DNA of 15,280 bases from CAG-877 sp045125935 (GTDB taxonomy: Bacteria > Bacillota_I > Bacilli_A > RF39 > UBA660): the NCBI GenBank assembly GCA_045125935.1, contig JBGVNW010000018.1, forward strand, positions 1-15,280, written 5' to 3'. The translations under genes were made by a program, and so were the position numbers. Positions 6,883 to 15,094 of the stretch are shown here, piece after piece. The notes under the pieces were generated by a model. That model saw only the letters and a list, made by a program, of their open reading frames with translations. It had not been told where the DNA came from and ran no database searches. Every line of letters begins with the position of its first letter. The stretch's first letter is position 1.

Positions 6883-7953
6883 AATTAACTTTCTAATTTC
6901 ATTATATATTCTTGTTGCCGAATCGTTAATTCCTAATTTTCTACTACTTTTCTGCATTTTTTTATAAGCATCATTATCATTAAATAATTCATCTATCTTT
7001 GCAATGATTTTTTCAGAAGAAAACTCTTCTTCTGTAACTATTGTACAAGCCCCAACTTCTTCTAATTCCTTCGCATTCATATACTGATGATTATGTGTAA
7101 CATATGGTGATGGAACAAGTATTGCCGGTAATCCAATAGCTGTAATTTCTGCAATAGTTGAAGCTCCTGCACGCGATACAATTAAATCAGTATCCTTCAA
7201 AAGATTAATAAAATTCTCCAAAAATGGTACTAATTTTACATTTTTAGGAACTTCAACATCCTTATAAGAATCAAAATAAGCTTTACCAGTCACAATCGCA
7301 ACCTGATAATCTTTTTCCTTAAATCCACTAACTAATTCTTTAATTTTTTTAGTCATCGTAGTAGAACCTAATGATCCCATAACTATCACAACTAACTTTT
7401 TATCAAGAGAAAATCCCAAAGTCTTCTTAGATACTTTATCAACTTTAGTTATCTCTTCACTTCTAGGATTTCCAGTATATACAGTTTTTTTCTCATCAAA
7501 ATATTTTAAACTTCCAGGAAGTGAAACACATACTCGGTCAACTACTCTAGACAAAAATTTATTAGAAACACCCGGAATAGAATTTTGTTCATGAATAATG
7601 GTCTTATACTTTAATGAATGTGCCGCATATAAAACAGGTGCAGTTATATATCCCCCAGCACCAATAACTATATCTGGATTAAATTTACGTATAGCATCCT
7701 TAGCTTTCTTAATTGCTGCATTATACTTCTTCAATACTGAAAAATTCTTAAACAAATTCTTTCTATTTAAACCAACCATTTCTATACCAACATATTCAAT
7801 ACCAAGTTTAGGTACAATATCTTTTTCCATACGATCAGTTGTCCCAATATATAAAATTTCTGATTTAGGTTCTTTTTCCTTAATCTTATTTATAATTGCT
7901 AAAGCCGGATAAATATGTCCACCAGTTCCTCCTGCTACCACAATTGCCTTCAT
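6877..7953 (-). CDS. murG: MurG, lipid II-forming GlcNAc transferase
   Basis: MurG is the membrane-associated GT-B enzyme that moves GlcNAc from UDP-GlcNAc onto lipid I to make lipid II on the inner face of the membrane. The 358-residue product is of normal length. The N-terminal lipid I-binding half has GGTGGH (8-13) and HEQN (121-124); the C-terminal UDP-GlcNAc half has MGSLGS (192-197, usually GGSxGA), SRAGASTIAE (260-269) and HNHQYMNA (287-294). The ATG at 7953 follows GGGGTGA, 4 bases upstream. It is the first gene of this dcw segment: no mraY, murD or ftsW precedes it, and a promoter lies just upstream. It overlaps the murB ribosome binding site. Confidence 0.97.
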   Translation of the reverse strand: MKAIVVAGGTGGHIYPALAIINKIKEKEPKSEILYIGTTDRMEKDIVPKLGIEYVGIEMVGLNRKNLFKNFSVLKKYNAAIKKAKDAIRKFNPDIVIGAGGYITAPVLYAAHSLKYKTIIHEQNSIPGVSNKFLSRVVDRVCVSLPGSLKYFDEKKTVYTGNPRSEEITKVDKVSKKTLGFSLDKKLVVIVMGSLGSTTMTKKIKELVSGFKEKDYQVAIVTGKAYFDSYKDVEVPKNVKLVPFLENFINLLKDTDLIVSRAGASTIAEITAIGLPAILVPSPYVTHNHQYMNAKELEEVGACTIVTEEEFSSEKIIAKIDELFNDNDAYKKMQKSSRKLGINDSATRIYNEIRKLIG

Positions 7954-8023
7954 CAGATCACCCCGTCAATTAATTATATCATAAATACAAAATAAATCTC
8001 TCACAATAATATTATTCAATTAA

Positions 8024-8052
8024 ATTATACTCCATACTAAAAACAAAGTAAA
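8024..8052 (-). promoter_or_regulatory. Promoter of the murG operon
   Basis: On the minus strand TATAAT (8029-8024) lies 17 bases after TTTACT (8052-8047), which matches four of six -35 consensus bases. It sits between the terminator of the upstream ABC transporter gene and murG, leaving a leader of about 65 bases. A second TATAAT occurs closer to murG but lacks a good -35 box. Predicted by pattern only. Confidence 0.55.
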
Positions 8053-8060
8053 TAAAGATG

Positions 8061-8096
8061 AAAAAAGAAAAAGTAAACCTAACCATAAGTTTACTT
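8061..8096 (-). terminator. Rho-independent terminator of the ABC transporter gene
   Basis: On the minus strand AAGTAAAC (8096-8089) and GTTTACTT (8078-8071) form an 8-bp stem with a 10-base loop, followed by a T-rich tail (TTTCTTTTTT, 8070-8061). The stop codon of the transporter gene lies inside the first arm. It separates this gene from the murG promoter immediately downstream. Confidence 0.75.
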
Positions 8097-10562
8097 ATTC
8101 AAAATTGCATCTATCGGTTTAATTTTTGTAATACGACCTACCGAAGTAAATGTTACAAATAACGCAATAAAAAGTGTAAATATAAACATTAATATCGGTA
8201 CAAGTGGATGTGTAATTATCCCCTTAAGTACAAAATATTTATCTCCAAATAATGAATTATTTAAAATAGTAGACACTACTATCCAGCCAATAATAGAAAG
8301 TATCCAAGCAATAACTCCAATAATTACCGATTCATATCCAAATATTTTAACAACATCTATATTACTCGCTCCAAGGGCTCTTAAAATTCCAATCTCTTTT
8401 TTACAATAAGTTACTGATACAGAAATAAAATTAGAAAATAACAAGTATGTAAATAAGACAAAAACAAGTGTTACCGCAAAAATATAAACGAATAAGTAAT
8501 GATAGATTGCCATTACCATATACAAACCATTTCCAAGTTCAATTGTATAATTGTAATATTCCCCATTATCTAATTCTGGATGAAATTCTTGAAATTCCAT
8601 TTGTTTAAATGCTTTTCTAACATTCTTCAAATCAGCATCATAAACTTTAACAGAATAAATTCTCTTACTAATTGGATTATACTCACTAACATAATCATTA
8701 CTAATATAGCTTACTCCATCTAATGAAATACCAATAGTATCTAAAACAATTTCTCCATTGTATTCAAAATCAGACGAATAAATCATCATTTTTAAATTTA
8801 GTTTATTAGCGTTTTCTTTTAAATATAAACTTCCAAATTGAATCATTGCTTCTTGATAAGACAAAGACGAATTATTCTCTAAATATTGATTAAACTCTAA
8901 TTCAAAATTACCATCTAATTGTTTTATGTCAGCAACAGAAATGATCACTTCACCTTTATTAATCGAATTAATAACTTCTAATCCATTTTCCGTAACAACA
9001 TTAACATCTTTTTCTAAATTAGTAACACTATCTAAACGATGAGAACTATTATAAACCCCTATATCATTTAAAATAGACGTTTTATCCATTCCCAAAACAG
9101 CACTATCAACAAATCCCTTTACATAAACATACCTTGATCTATCTGCATAAGTATTTGAAAAGAACTGCCTTTCTTCATCAGAATCAAAACTACCACCATT
9201 CTTAACATCCAAATACGCACTGTCATCATCATCAACAATTCCTACAATATAAACTGTATTTTTACCAAGTTTAATACCTTTATTTGAAGAAATTAACTCC
9301 TCATAATCTTTCGCAAAATATACTTCTCCATCACTTAGAACAATACCATACTTAATCGCATAATCCGCAAAATACTTATGAACTACTATTTCATTATTTT
9401 CTTTAGGTTCTCTTCCAATTAAATCACCAATAACTAAGAAATCTTCTACCTCTACAAAACTAGCATAAATCCTATCACTATAAAAGCCTCTATCCTGCTC
9501 ATGTTCACCAAATTCAAAATTTAATCTTTCTCCATCATCATATAATATATATACAAGATTTGCCTTACTATTAGTAATCTCCTCTATCTTATTAATCTTT
9601 TCATCATCAAGTTCAATCTCCCTTTGATTACCATTAGTATCAAACCATGAATATTTAACAGTATAAACATAATTATTATTATCTTTCATTGTATTAGTAA
9701 TAAGTCTAACTCGATCAAATAAACTACAATTAGCTGTAAACCCTAAAAACACAAGTGACATAGCCGTCAGAATAATCGTCATAACAAGTTTACTAGGTTT
9801 ACTCTTTAAACTATTCAAAGCCATTTTTAAAGCATATGAAAATGGCAACCTAGAAGGTTTAAGTTCAAAACTACTATCATCTAATATTTCGATTGAATCT
9901 GAATCACTAATTACTTTACCATCTTCTATCTCAATAATTCTATCCCCATATTTTAAAGCCGCATCTTTATCATGAGAAACAACTACAACTAATTGATTAG
10001 AACTTATTTCTTTTAAAATACTAAAAATTTGATCACTAGATGACTTATCCAAGTTACCCGTAGGTTCATCAGCAAGTATAATTTTAGGCTTCTTAATTAG
10101 TGCTCTCGCAATCGCAACACGTTGCTTCTGTCCACCAGAAAGTTCATTTACACGCCTCTCACCCAAATCCTTTATTTCAAGACGTTCTAATAAGTTATCA
10201 ATTTCCCCCCTAGAAACTTCTCTTTCTTGAAGCCTTAGTGCTAACTCAATATTTTCATATACATTATATTGCTCTAAAATATTAAATTCCTGAAAAACAA
10301 AACCAACATAACTATTACGATAACTATCAAATTGCTTATTATCAAAATCACTGATGTTCTTGCCACTGACTAAAATCTCTCCACTAGAAAGACTATCAAG
10401 TCCACCTAATAAATTAAGTAATGTTGATTTACCACTGCCACTTCGTCCAACTATAAAAACTAATCCCTTATCTGCTATCTGTAAATTAACCCCGTTTAAA
10501 GCAACAGTATCAGAACTTTTCTTAGATTTATACACCTTCACTACATTCTTTAATTCAATCAT
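8091..10562 (-). CDS. MacB-like ABC transporter, fused ATPase and FtsX-type permease
   Basis: This 823-residue protein joins an ABC ATPase to a permease of the type VII (MacB/FtsX/LolCDE) class, whose members couple ATP use to mechanical work or efflux across the envelope. The ATPase has Walker A GRSGSGKST (39-47), Q-loop Gln91, signature LSGGQ (141-145), Walker B ILADEP (162-167) and His197. The permease has a first helix (about 258-280), an extracellular domain of about 400 residues, and three C-terminal helices (about 684-712, 744-768, 787-810). The FtsX-family motif KEIGILRALGAS is at 722-733. GGGTGA lies 5 bases before the ATG at 10562; an upstream GTG at 10571 lies within that SD. It is single-gene, divergent from tmcAL, with its own terminator. 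The substrate is unknown. Confidence 0.88.
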   Translation of the reverse strand: MIELKNVVKVYKSKKSSDTVALNGVNLQIADKGLVFIVGRSGSGKSTLLNLLGGLDSLSSGEILVSGKNISDFDNKQFDSYRNSYVGFVFQEFNILEQYNVYENIELALRLQEREVSRGEIDNLLERLEIKDLGERRVNELSGGQKQRVAIARALIKKPKIILADEPTGNLDKSSSDQIFSILKEISSNQLVVVVSHDKDAALKYGDRIIEIEDGKVISDSDSIEILDDSSFELKPSRLPFSYALKMALNSLKSKPSKLVMTIILTAMSLVFLGFTANCSLFDRVRLITNTMKDNNNYVYTVKYSWFDTNGNQREIELDDEKINKIEEITNSKANLVYILYDDGERLNFEFGEHEQDRGFYSDRIYASFVEVEDFLVIGDLIGREPKENNEIVVHKYFADYAIKYGIVLSDGEVYFAKDYEELISSNKGIKLGKNTVYIVGIVDDDDSAYLDVKNGGSFDSDEERQFFSNTYADRSRYVYVKGFVDSAVLGMDKTSILNDIGVYNSSHRLDSVTNLEKDVNVVTENGLEVINSINKGEVIISVADIKQLDGNFELEFNQYLENNSSLSYQEAMIQFGSLYLKENANKLNLKMMIYSSDFEYNGEIVLDTIGISLDGVSYISNDYVSEYNPISKRIYSVKVYDADLKNVRKAFKQMEFQEFHPELDNGEYYNYTIELGNGLYMVMAIYHYLFVYIFAVTLVFVLFTYLLFSNFISVSVTYCKKEIGILRALGASNIDVVKIFGYESVIIGVIAWILSIIGWIVVSTILNNSLFGDKYFVLKGIITHPLVPILMFIFTLFIALFVTFTSVGRITKIKPIDAILNK

Positions 10563-10567
10563 AAATA

Positions 10568-10573
10568 TCACCC
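10568..10573 (-). promoter_or_regulatory. Ribosome binding site deciding the ABC transporter start
   Basis: GGGTGA on the minus strand lies 5 bases before the ATG at 10562. The in-frame GTG at 10571 is part of this SD and so is unlikely to be the real start. Confidence 0.6.
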
Positions 10574-10587
10574 TACAATATAAAAAT

Positions 10588-10593
10588 ATTATA
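10588..10593 (-). promoter_or_regulatory. -10 box for the ABC transporter gene
   Basis: A perfect TATAAT on the minus strand lies about 25 bases before the ATG and 15 before the SD. At 17-base spacing the -35 position reads GTGAGT, a poor match, so this promoter may be weak or need an activator. Confidence 0.35.
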
Positions 10594-10667
10594 CAATGAA
10601 ACTATAAATTACTCACTAGTTTTTACTAAAATAATATGTTAAAATATGACAAAAGGAAGGGATAAAT

Positions 10668-11828
10668 ATGGAAAGTGTTGGTATAATAGCTGAATATAAT
10701 CCATTTCATAATGGCCATCTATATCATCTATCAAAAATAAAAGAAAAATATAAAGACGCCGTAATAGTTTTAGTAATGTCAGGTAACTTTACTCAACGTG
10801 GAGATGTCTCTATTATTGATAAATGGAAAAAAACACAAATCGCTCTAAAAGCTGGCATAGACTTAGTAGTTGAATTACCATTTCCTTTTTCTACCCAAAG
10901 TGCCGACTACTTTAGTTATGGAAGTATTACTCTTCTAGAAAGATTAAAAGTAGATAAAGTTGTTTTTGGTAGTGAAAGCGACAATATTAATGACCTAGAA
11001 GTAATAGTTGATGCCGAACTAAATAATCCTGATTTTGATAAACTAGTAAAAATATATTCTAAGTTTGGTAAAAACTATCCAACTGCCCTATCACTAGCCG
11101 TAAAAGATTTAACAAATAAAGAAATAACTGCTCCAAACGATTTACTAGGAATAAGCTACATCAAAGCTATTAAACAAAATAATTATAAAATTATTCCTGA
11201 GACAATAAAAAGAACTAATAATTATCATGAAGAAGAATTAAATGATAGTATCTCAAGCGCAACAGCTATTAGAAAAGCTCTAAGTAATAATCAAGAAATT
11301 AAAAATCAAGTACCAGAATTCACCCTAGATTATTTAAATGATTTGCACACAATAGAAGAATACTTTCCTCTACTTAAATATAAAATTCTTACAGAAAATG
11401 ATTTATCTATTTATAATACAGTTGATGAAGGTATAGATCAAAAACTAAAAAAAGAAATAATAAACGCCACTTCTTACCAAGATTTAATAAACCGTATAAA
11501 AAGCAAACGTTATACTTACAATAAATTATCACGTATGTTAATTCATATCTTATGTAATTTTACTAAAGAGAAAAAAGAACAGTTTAAAGACATAAATTAT
11601 ATTAGACTTCTTGGTTTTTCAGATAAAGGTAGACAATATCTAAATACAATAAAAAAAGATTTAGATATACCACTAATTAGTAAAATTAATCGTAACAAAG
11701 ATCCAATGCTAGAATTTGAAATTGAAACTACTAAAATATATAGTCTAAATTTAGAAGCAAAAAAACAAATTGAGCTAATAAATAAAGAATATGAAAATTT
11801 AATGAATAAAGGAGAAAAATATGATTAA
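10668..11828 (+). CDS. tmcAL: tRNA-Met cytidine acetate ligase TmcAL
   Basis: TmcAL (YlbM family) uses ATP and acetate to form N4-acetylcytidine at the wobble position (C34) of elongator tRNA-Met, which supports accurate AUG decoding. The 386-residue product shows the nucleotidyltransferase fold: GIIAEYNPFHNGH with HNGH at 14-17 (the HxGH motif), followed by VMSGNFTQRGD (36-46) and VVFGSESDN near residue 100. B. subtilis YlbM is somewhat longer. The ATG at 10668 follows the purine-rich SD AAGGAAGGG, a few bases upstream. It heads a three-gene operon and overlaps gmk by 8 bases. The 105 bases shared with the divergent ABC gene hold no convincing plus-strand -35/-10 pair; TTTACT with TATGAC at 17 bases would start transcription too near the SD. 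Confidence 0.93.
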   Translation: MESVGIIAEYNPFHNGHLYHLSKIKEKYKDAVIVLVMSGNFTQRGDVSIIDKWKKTQIALKAGIDLVVELPFPFSTQSADYFSYGSITLLERLKVDKVVFGSESDNINDLEVIVDAELNNPDFDKLVKIYSKFGKNYPTALSLAVKDLTNKEITAPNDLLGISYIKAIKQNNYKIIPETIKRTNNYHEEELNDSISSATAIRKALSNNQEIKNQVPEFTLDYLNDLHTIEEYFPLLKYKILTENDLSIYNTVDEGIDQKLKKEIINATSYQDLINRIKSKRYTYNKLSRMLIHILCNFTKEKKEQFKDINYIRLLGFSDKGRQYLNTIKKDLDIPLISKINRNKDPMLEFEIETTKIYSLNLEAKKQIELINKEYENLMNKGEKYD

Positions 11829-12498
11829 ACAAAAGAAAACTGGTCAAGTAATTGTAATTTCTGCCCCAAGTGGTAGTGGTAAAGGTAGTGTCATTGATGG
11901 ATTACTAAAAAAGAACAAGGATATGTGGCTATCAGTATCTACTACATCAAGAAAAGTACGTGAAAATGATATTCCAGGAGTAACATACAACTTTGTATCA
12001 AAAGAAGAATTTGAGCAAAAAATAAAAGAAGATTTCTTCTTAGAATACACTAATTATGTTGGTAACTACTATGGTACTCCTAAAGGTCCAATTAAAGAAA
12101 AAATTGAACAAGGAATTGATGTAATTTTAGAAATAGAAATTGAAGGCGCTTCAAACATAAAAAAACTAATTCCTGAAGCAATCTTTATCTTTATTATGCC
12201 ACCTTCCCTAAAAACATTAGTAACAAGATTAAAAAAACGTGGAACAGACTCTAAAGATAAAATAATCGAACGTTTCCACGCAGCTTATAAAGAAATAAAC
12301 GAAGTTTCTAAATACAACTATGTCGTTATAAACGATGACTTAGAAGAAGCAATTAATAAAGTAGATTCAATCATTAAAGCTGAAAAATGTCGAGTTGATC
12401 GTATTGAAGAAGTATATCTTGATACAAAAGAAGAAGAAATCCATGAGCTCTTAATGAATGAAGAATTTAATAATGAAAGTTTAACTGAAAAGATATAG
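11821..12498 (+). CDS. gmk: Guanylate kinase
   Basis: Guanylate kinase phosphorylates GMP to GDP with ATP, an essential step in GTP and dGTP supply. The 225-residue product has the P-loop APSGSGKGS (15-23), the GMP-binding segment with STTSRKVREND and LEYTNYVGNYYGTPKG, the VILEIEIEGA strand, and the lid motif RLKKRGTDS. It is about 20 residues longer than the usual bacterial enzyme because of an acidic, probably disordered C-terminal tail. The ATG at 11821 overlaps the end of tmcAL by 8 bases and is preceded by GGAG, so translation is probably coupled. It shares an operon with tmcAL and a small membrane protein. Function is certain from motifs. Confidence 0.97.
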   Translation: MIKQKKTGQVIVISAPSGSGKGSVIDGLLKKNKDMWLSVSTTSRKVRENDIPGVTYNFVSKEEFEQKIKEDFFLEYTNYVGNYYGTPKGPIKEKIEQGIDVILEIEIEGASNIKKLIPEAIFIFIMPPSLKTLVTRLKKRGTDSKDKIIERFHAAYKEINEVSKYNYVVINDDLEEAINKVDSIIKAEKCRVDRIEEVYLDTKEEEIHELLMNEEFNNESLTEKI

Positions 12499-12502
12499 GT
12501 GA
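12497..12502 (+). promoter_or_regulatory. Ribosome binding site overlapping the gmk stop
   Basis: AGGTGA lies 3 bases before the ATG at 12506 and overlaps the gmk TAG stop (12496-12498). The short spacing and the overlap suggest coupled translation of the small membrane protein. Confidence 0.5.
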
Positions 12503-12505
12503 ATT

Positions 12506-12835
12506 ATGAAACATGATTTAAAAATATATTTAGAAAAAATAGATAATATCCTAAAAAAAGATAATATTAAAAATCAAGAACAAGTATTAAAAGATCACTT
12601 AATCCAAATAAAGTTCTTTCAACATGAAAGATTAATTCATTTAATTGTTACTGTTTTTGTTGGAACAATAGCCATTCTATTTTTACTATTTGGATTATTA
12701 CTAAATAATTTAATGTTATTCTTATTATTTGCTTTAACATTTTTATTATTTATTCCTTATATATTACATTACTATTTTTTAGAAAATGGTGTCCAAAAAC
12801 TTTATCATCAGTATTGGGAATTAGAAAAAAAATAA
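12506..12835 (+). CDS. Small two-helix membrane protein of unknown function
   Basis: The product is 109 residues. Residues 1-42 are charged and probably helical (many Lys, Asp, Glu and Gln), two strongly hydrophobic helices follow at about 43-65 and 68-90, and a polar C-terminus ends in lysines. This gives a hairpin topology with both ends on the same side, probably the cytoplasm. No family is recognised. It starts 7 bases after the gmk stop with an AGGTGA SD overlapping that stop, so it is the third gene of the tmcAL-gmk operon. Its stop codon is next to the shared terminator. Amino acid composition resembles its neighbours and nothing suggests recent transfer. Confidence 0.75.
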   Translation: MKHDLKIYLEKIDNILKKDNIKNQEQVLKDHLIQIKFFQHERLIHLIVTVFVGTIAILFLLFGLLLNNLMLFLLFALTFLLFIPYILHYYFLENGVQKLYHQYWELEKK

Positions 12836-12854
12836 AGCCGCATTTTGCGACTTT
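12834..12854 (-). terminator. Shared terminator between convergent genes, better on the minus strand
   Basis: Arms at 12834-12842 and 12846-12854 form a 9-position stem around a 3-base loop. Read on the minus strand the one non-Watson-Crick position is a G-U wobble, and the stem is followed by a long T run (complement of the A tract 12825-12832). On the plus strand the same position is a C-A mismatch and the tail is TTATGTTT. It should stop the minus-strand gene well and the tmcAL operon less well. Confidence 0.7.
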
Positions 12855-12867
12855 TATGTTTATAAAA

Positions 12868-13419
12868 TCAATTCTTAGTCCTCTCTACACCATAATAATT
12901 ATAAGAACCATTTTCATTTAATTTGAATGTATATGTATATTGTTGTAGTTCATCTTTATAAGTATTTACAAATTTTCTTGTAGACTCCTCAAGTGCCTCA
13001 TCACTTTCTCCTGAAATTATAAAATCGATTTTTTCAAGACCATTAATATCTTTATATATTTCCGTCTCTTTAGAAAATTTAAACCATACTACTGAAGTAA
13101 TCTCTATTAGATCGGAATATTTTTCCGCTTTAATTATCCTCTCATCATACATATCCTGTACTCCCCAGCCACATGGAATCCATTCGGCTTCAAAGCGTTT
13201 ATTATCGGGATTATAATTTAAATAATAGCACTGATAATAAGCTTGAACAGAAGTATTATAATATCCTTCTCCAAACAACTTGTCATATGCTTCCTTAACA
13301 TATTGTTCTTCCACATATATAGTAGAACCAGTCTCATTATTACCAACTACATTTTCCATATATAACTGTGAAGTAAGAAGTGTCTTATAATGATCAGACA
13401 TATAGTTTATTGTTTTCAA
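12868..13419 (-). pseudogene. C-terminal part of a frameshifted surface protein
   Basis: This 183-codon open stretch continues the protein begun by the upstream fragment but in the +1 frame. It is soluble, rich in Tyr, Glu and Asn, and shows no motif I recognise. Its only upstream start is TTG at 13419, inside the upstream fragment, with no SD in front of it; the first ATG (about 13401) also lacks one. Independent translation is therefore unlikely. Removing one T from the run in GTTTTTG (near 13420) would give a continuous reading ending HRTVLKTINYMSDHYK. It is followed by the shared terminator. It may be a real mutation, a phase-variable state, programmed frameshifting or a sequencing error. 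Confidence 0.65.
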
Positions 13420-13684
13420 AAACAGTTCTATGGGAATTTATTGTACTGCCATTCATATTATAATGTACCATATTAAAAAGAGAGATTACTTCTTCATCAT
13501 CAACAGACAAATCAACAATTTCATCATAAATTTCCTCTTCAATACTGCCATTAGAATTATTTTTATCATCTTTGTCATTATTCTTTTTATTAGTTGTTAA
13601 ATATCCAAATAGTAATCCTAATATAAATAATAGTCCCACTAATATACTAAAAATTATAATCATATTGCTAGTTTTCTTTTCCAT
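13394..13684 (-). pseudogene. N-terminal, membrane-anchored part of a frameshifted surface protein
   Basis: The 96-residue fragment has a basic N-terminus, one transmembrane helix (about 8-30), then a low-complexity hydrophilic linker of Asn, Lys and Asp (about 33-50) and an acidic segment (from about 51), so the rest would lie outside the cell. There is no lipobox cysteine and no clear signal peptidase site, so it is probably anchored. The ATG at 13684 is chosen over GTG at 13693 because AGGAG (13697-13693) lies 8 bases upstream and overlaps that GTG. It ends at a TGA (13394) after the frame change; the downstream fragment overlaps it by 26 bases in the other frame. The full protein would have about 270 residues. 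Function unknown. Confidence 0.65.
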
Positions 13685-13702
13685 ATAGCACACTCCTATA
13701 TT

Positions 13703-13708
13703 ATTATA
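13703..13708 (-). promoter_or_regulatory. -10 box for the frameshifted surface protein gene
   Basis: TATAAT on the minus strand lies 19 bases from the ATG at 13684. The best -35 candidate, TTGCTT at 13733-13728, is 19 bases away, longer than ideal, so the promoter is only a candidate. Confidence 0.3.
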
Positions 13709-13771
13709 TACAACATATTTTTCTAAAAAGCAATTAAATTAACAAAAAAACATAAATTTACTGTTTACAGC

Positions 13772-13800
13772 AAAAGAAATTGAAAAATTCAATTTCTTTT
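13772..13800 (-). terminator. Long hairpin terminator after the transglutaminase-like gene
   Basis: AAAAGAAATTGAA (13772-13784) and TTCAATTTCTTTT (13788-13800) form a perfect 13-bp stem with a 3-base loop, 4 bases beyond the stop codon at 13805. On the minus strand the T-rich end of the stem (TTTCTTTT) serves as the tail. The hairpin is symmetric enough to work in both directions; no plus-strand gene needs it here. Confidence 0.7.
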
Positions 13801-13804
13801 TTAT

Positions 13805-15070
13805 TTATCTATATCTTTTATAAAATTGTTCTGGAAACTTTCTTTTTACATGAGCATTATCAACAATTCTTCTAGGTGCACTCTTTACTGTAAGCCCACG
13901 TTTTAACCATGGTAATTTACTATTCTTTTTAGGAGTTACATTATGATAATAAGCATTAACATCAATAAAGTCAGCCCCAGAAATAATTGTAGGTGGAAAA
14001 ACAAAAGTACTCCTTACATTGTCTAATGAACTTTTTAAATTAAAATATGCAATTTCATCAAGTTCTGAATAGGAATCAACACCATAACTATAATCACTTC
14101 TATATTGATGATCACTATCAAGTGAAACCACACCATTTACATAGCCTAATTTTTCTAAATCACTAAATCTAATATCTTGTCCCCATTCTAAAGAATGTCC
14201 ATATTTTTTACCATTATGTCTTGTCACTAACCATGCACAATCTTCAGCAACCGGAAAAATATCTCCCTTAACAACTCGACAATCAACTTGGGCAAAATAA
14301 TTATCAAGTAATAATGCCGCAAGTTTTGTTTTTCCTAGTGCTGTTCCATCTTTTTCATAAAATACTCCCACTGCATCATCAGCATAATCATCAACTTGAT
14401 AATTTCGTCTACTATGTTCTTCAACATCCCTAAACCTAATTTCCCTATAATTATCAGTTGTCGATATTCTTTTACTAATATAATCAAGTACCATTTCAAC
14501 TTTCGCAACGCCTGGCAAACTATTAGCTGAATATATAGATGGAACTAACCCCATCCACACCTCGTCAACAACAGAACGAAGTTTATCAACTCTCCTGCGA
14601 TCAAATTTACACTCTGGAAAAGCACATAATCTAATATAATCTCCTGGATTTAAATTAACTAAATATCTATCAGAAAAATAACAGTCACAAGAAATACGAC
14701 TAAAATTAAGTGCACATATAATATTATTTACATCTAAAGCACTACGTATATTATTATCATCTATATGTAGTTCATGATGAATATTACTTTTACGTAATTT
14801 TATTGTCTTCATTAATTCATTAAAATTATTACCACTTGTATAAATAGAAATAGAACCATCCTCTGTTGTAAGATTAGCTAACTTTTCTAAAATAGAAAAA
14901 CACTCTTCTAATTTTAATGTTCTGCCAACATAAAATTTAATTTTTCTTGTTCCCTCACCAATTCGTTCATTTATTTCTGAAAAGTCTAAACATTGAAGAG
15001 TCTCATCTGTTAAGTTAACTTCAATATATTCTTCATCTATATTTGGAATAATATCTAATATTGCACTCAT
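13805..15070 (-). CDS. Unknown protein with a degenerate transglutaminase-like region
   Basis: The 421-residue product has no signal peptide or membrane helix and is probably cytoplasmic. Residues 1-185 show no known motif. Residues 190-296 follow the transglutaminase-like core: a helix (VEMVLDYISKRI), then GTALGKTKLAALLLDNY (242-258), RVVKG (265-269), CAWLV (278-282) and a GHSLEW strand (291-296). In active family members these positions carry Cys, His and Asp; here they are Ala244, Cys278 and Glu295, so the usual activity is unlikely. The C-terminus is strongly basic. The ATG at 15070 has AGGTGA 4 bases upstream and an excellent promoter. It is a single-gene unit with its own terminator. 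Fold assignment is inference from spacing and hydrophobic pattern; function is unknown. Confidence 0.6.
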   Translation of the reverse strand: MSAILDIIPNIDEEYIEVNLTDETLQCLDFSEINERIGEGTRKIKFYVGRTLKLEECFSILEKLANLTTEDGSISIYTSGNNFNELMKTIKLRKSNIHHELHIDDNNIRSALDVNNIICALNFSRISCDCYFSDRYLVNLNPGDYIRLCAFPECKFDRRRVDKLRSVVDEVWMGLVPSIYSANSLPGVAKVEMVLDYISKRISTTDNYREIRFRDVEEHSRRNYQVDDYADDAVGVFYEKDGTALGKTKLAALLLDNYFAQVDCRVVKGDIFPVAEDCAWLVTRHNGKKYGHSLEWGQDIRFSDLEKLGYVNGVVSLDSDHQYRSDYSYGVDSYSELDEIAYFNLKSSLDNVRSTFVFPPTIISGADFIDVNAYYHNVTPKKNSKLPWLKRGLTVKSAPRRIVDNAHVKRKFPEQFYKRYR

Positions 15071-15094
15071 AAATTCACCTCAAAAAACGATAAT

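Noticed and set aside
7598..7912. 104-codon plus-strand open frame inside murG
   Set aside because: Antisense to conserved murG sequence, without ribosome binding site or promoter.
10622..10650. Plus-strand promoter TTTACT-17-TATGAC for tmcAL
   Set aside because: Transcription would start within the SD, leaving almost no leader, so it cannot serve translation initiation there.
13394..13419. Programmed +1 frameshift as the main explanation for the split gene
   Set aside because: No SD-like stimulator lies upstream of GTC-TGA and the shift site differs from the prfB CTT-TGA site; a one-base indel is simpler. Kept only as an alternative.
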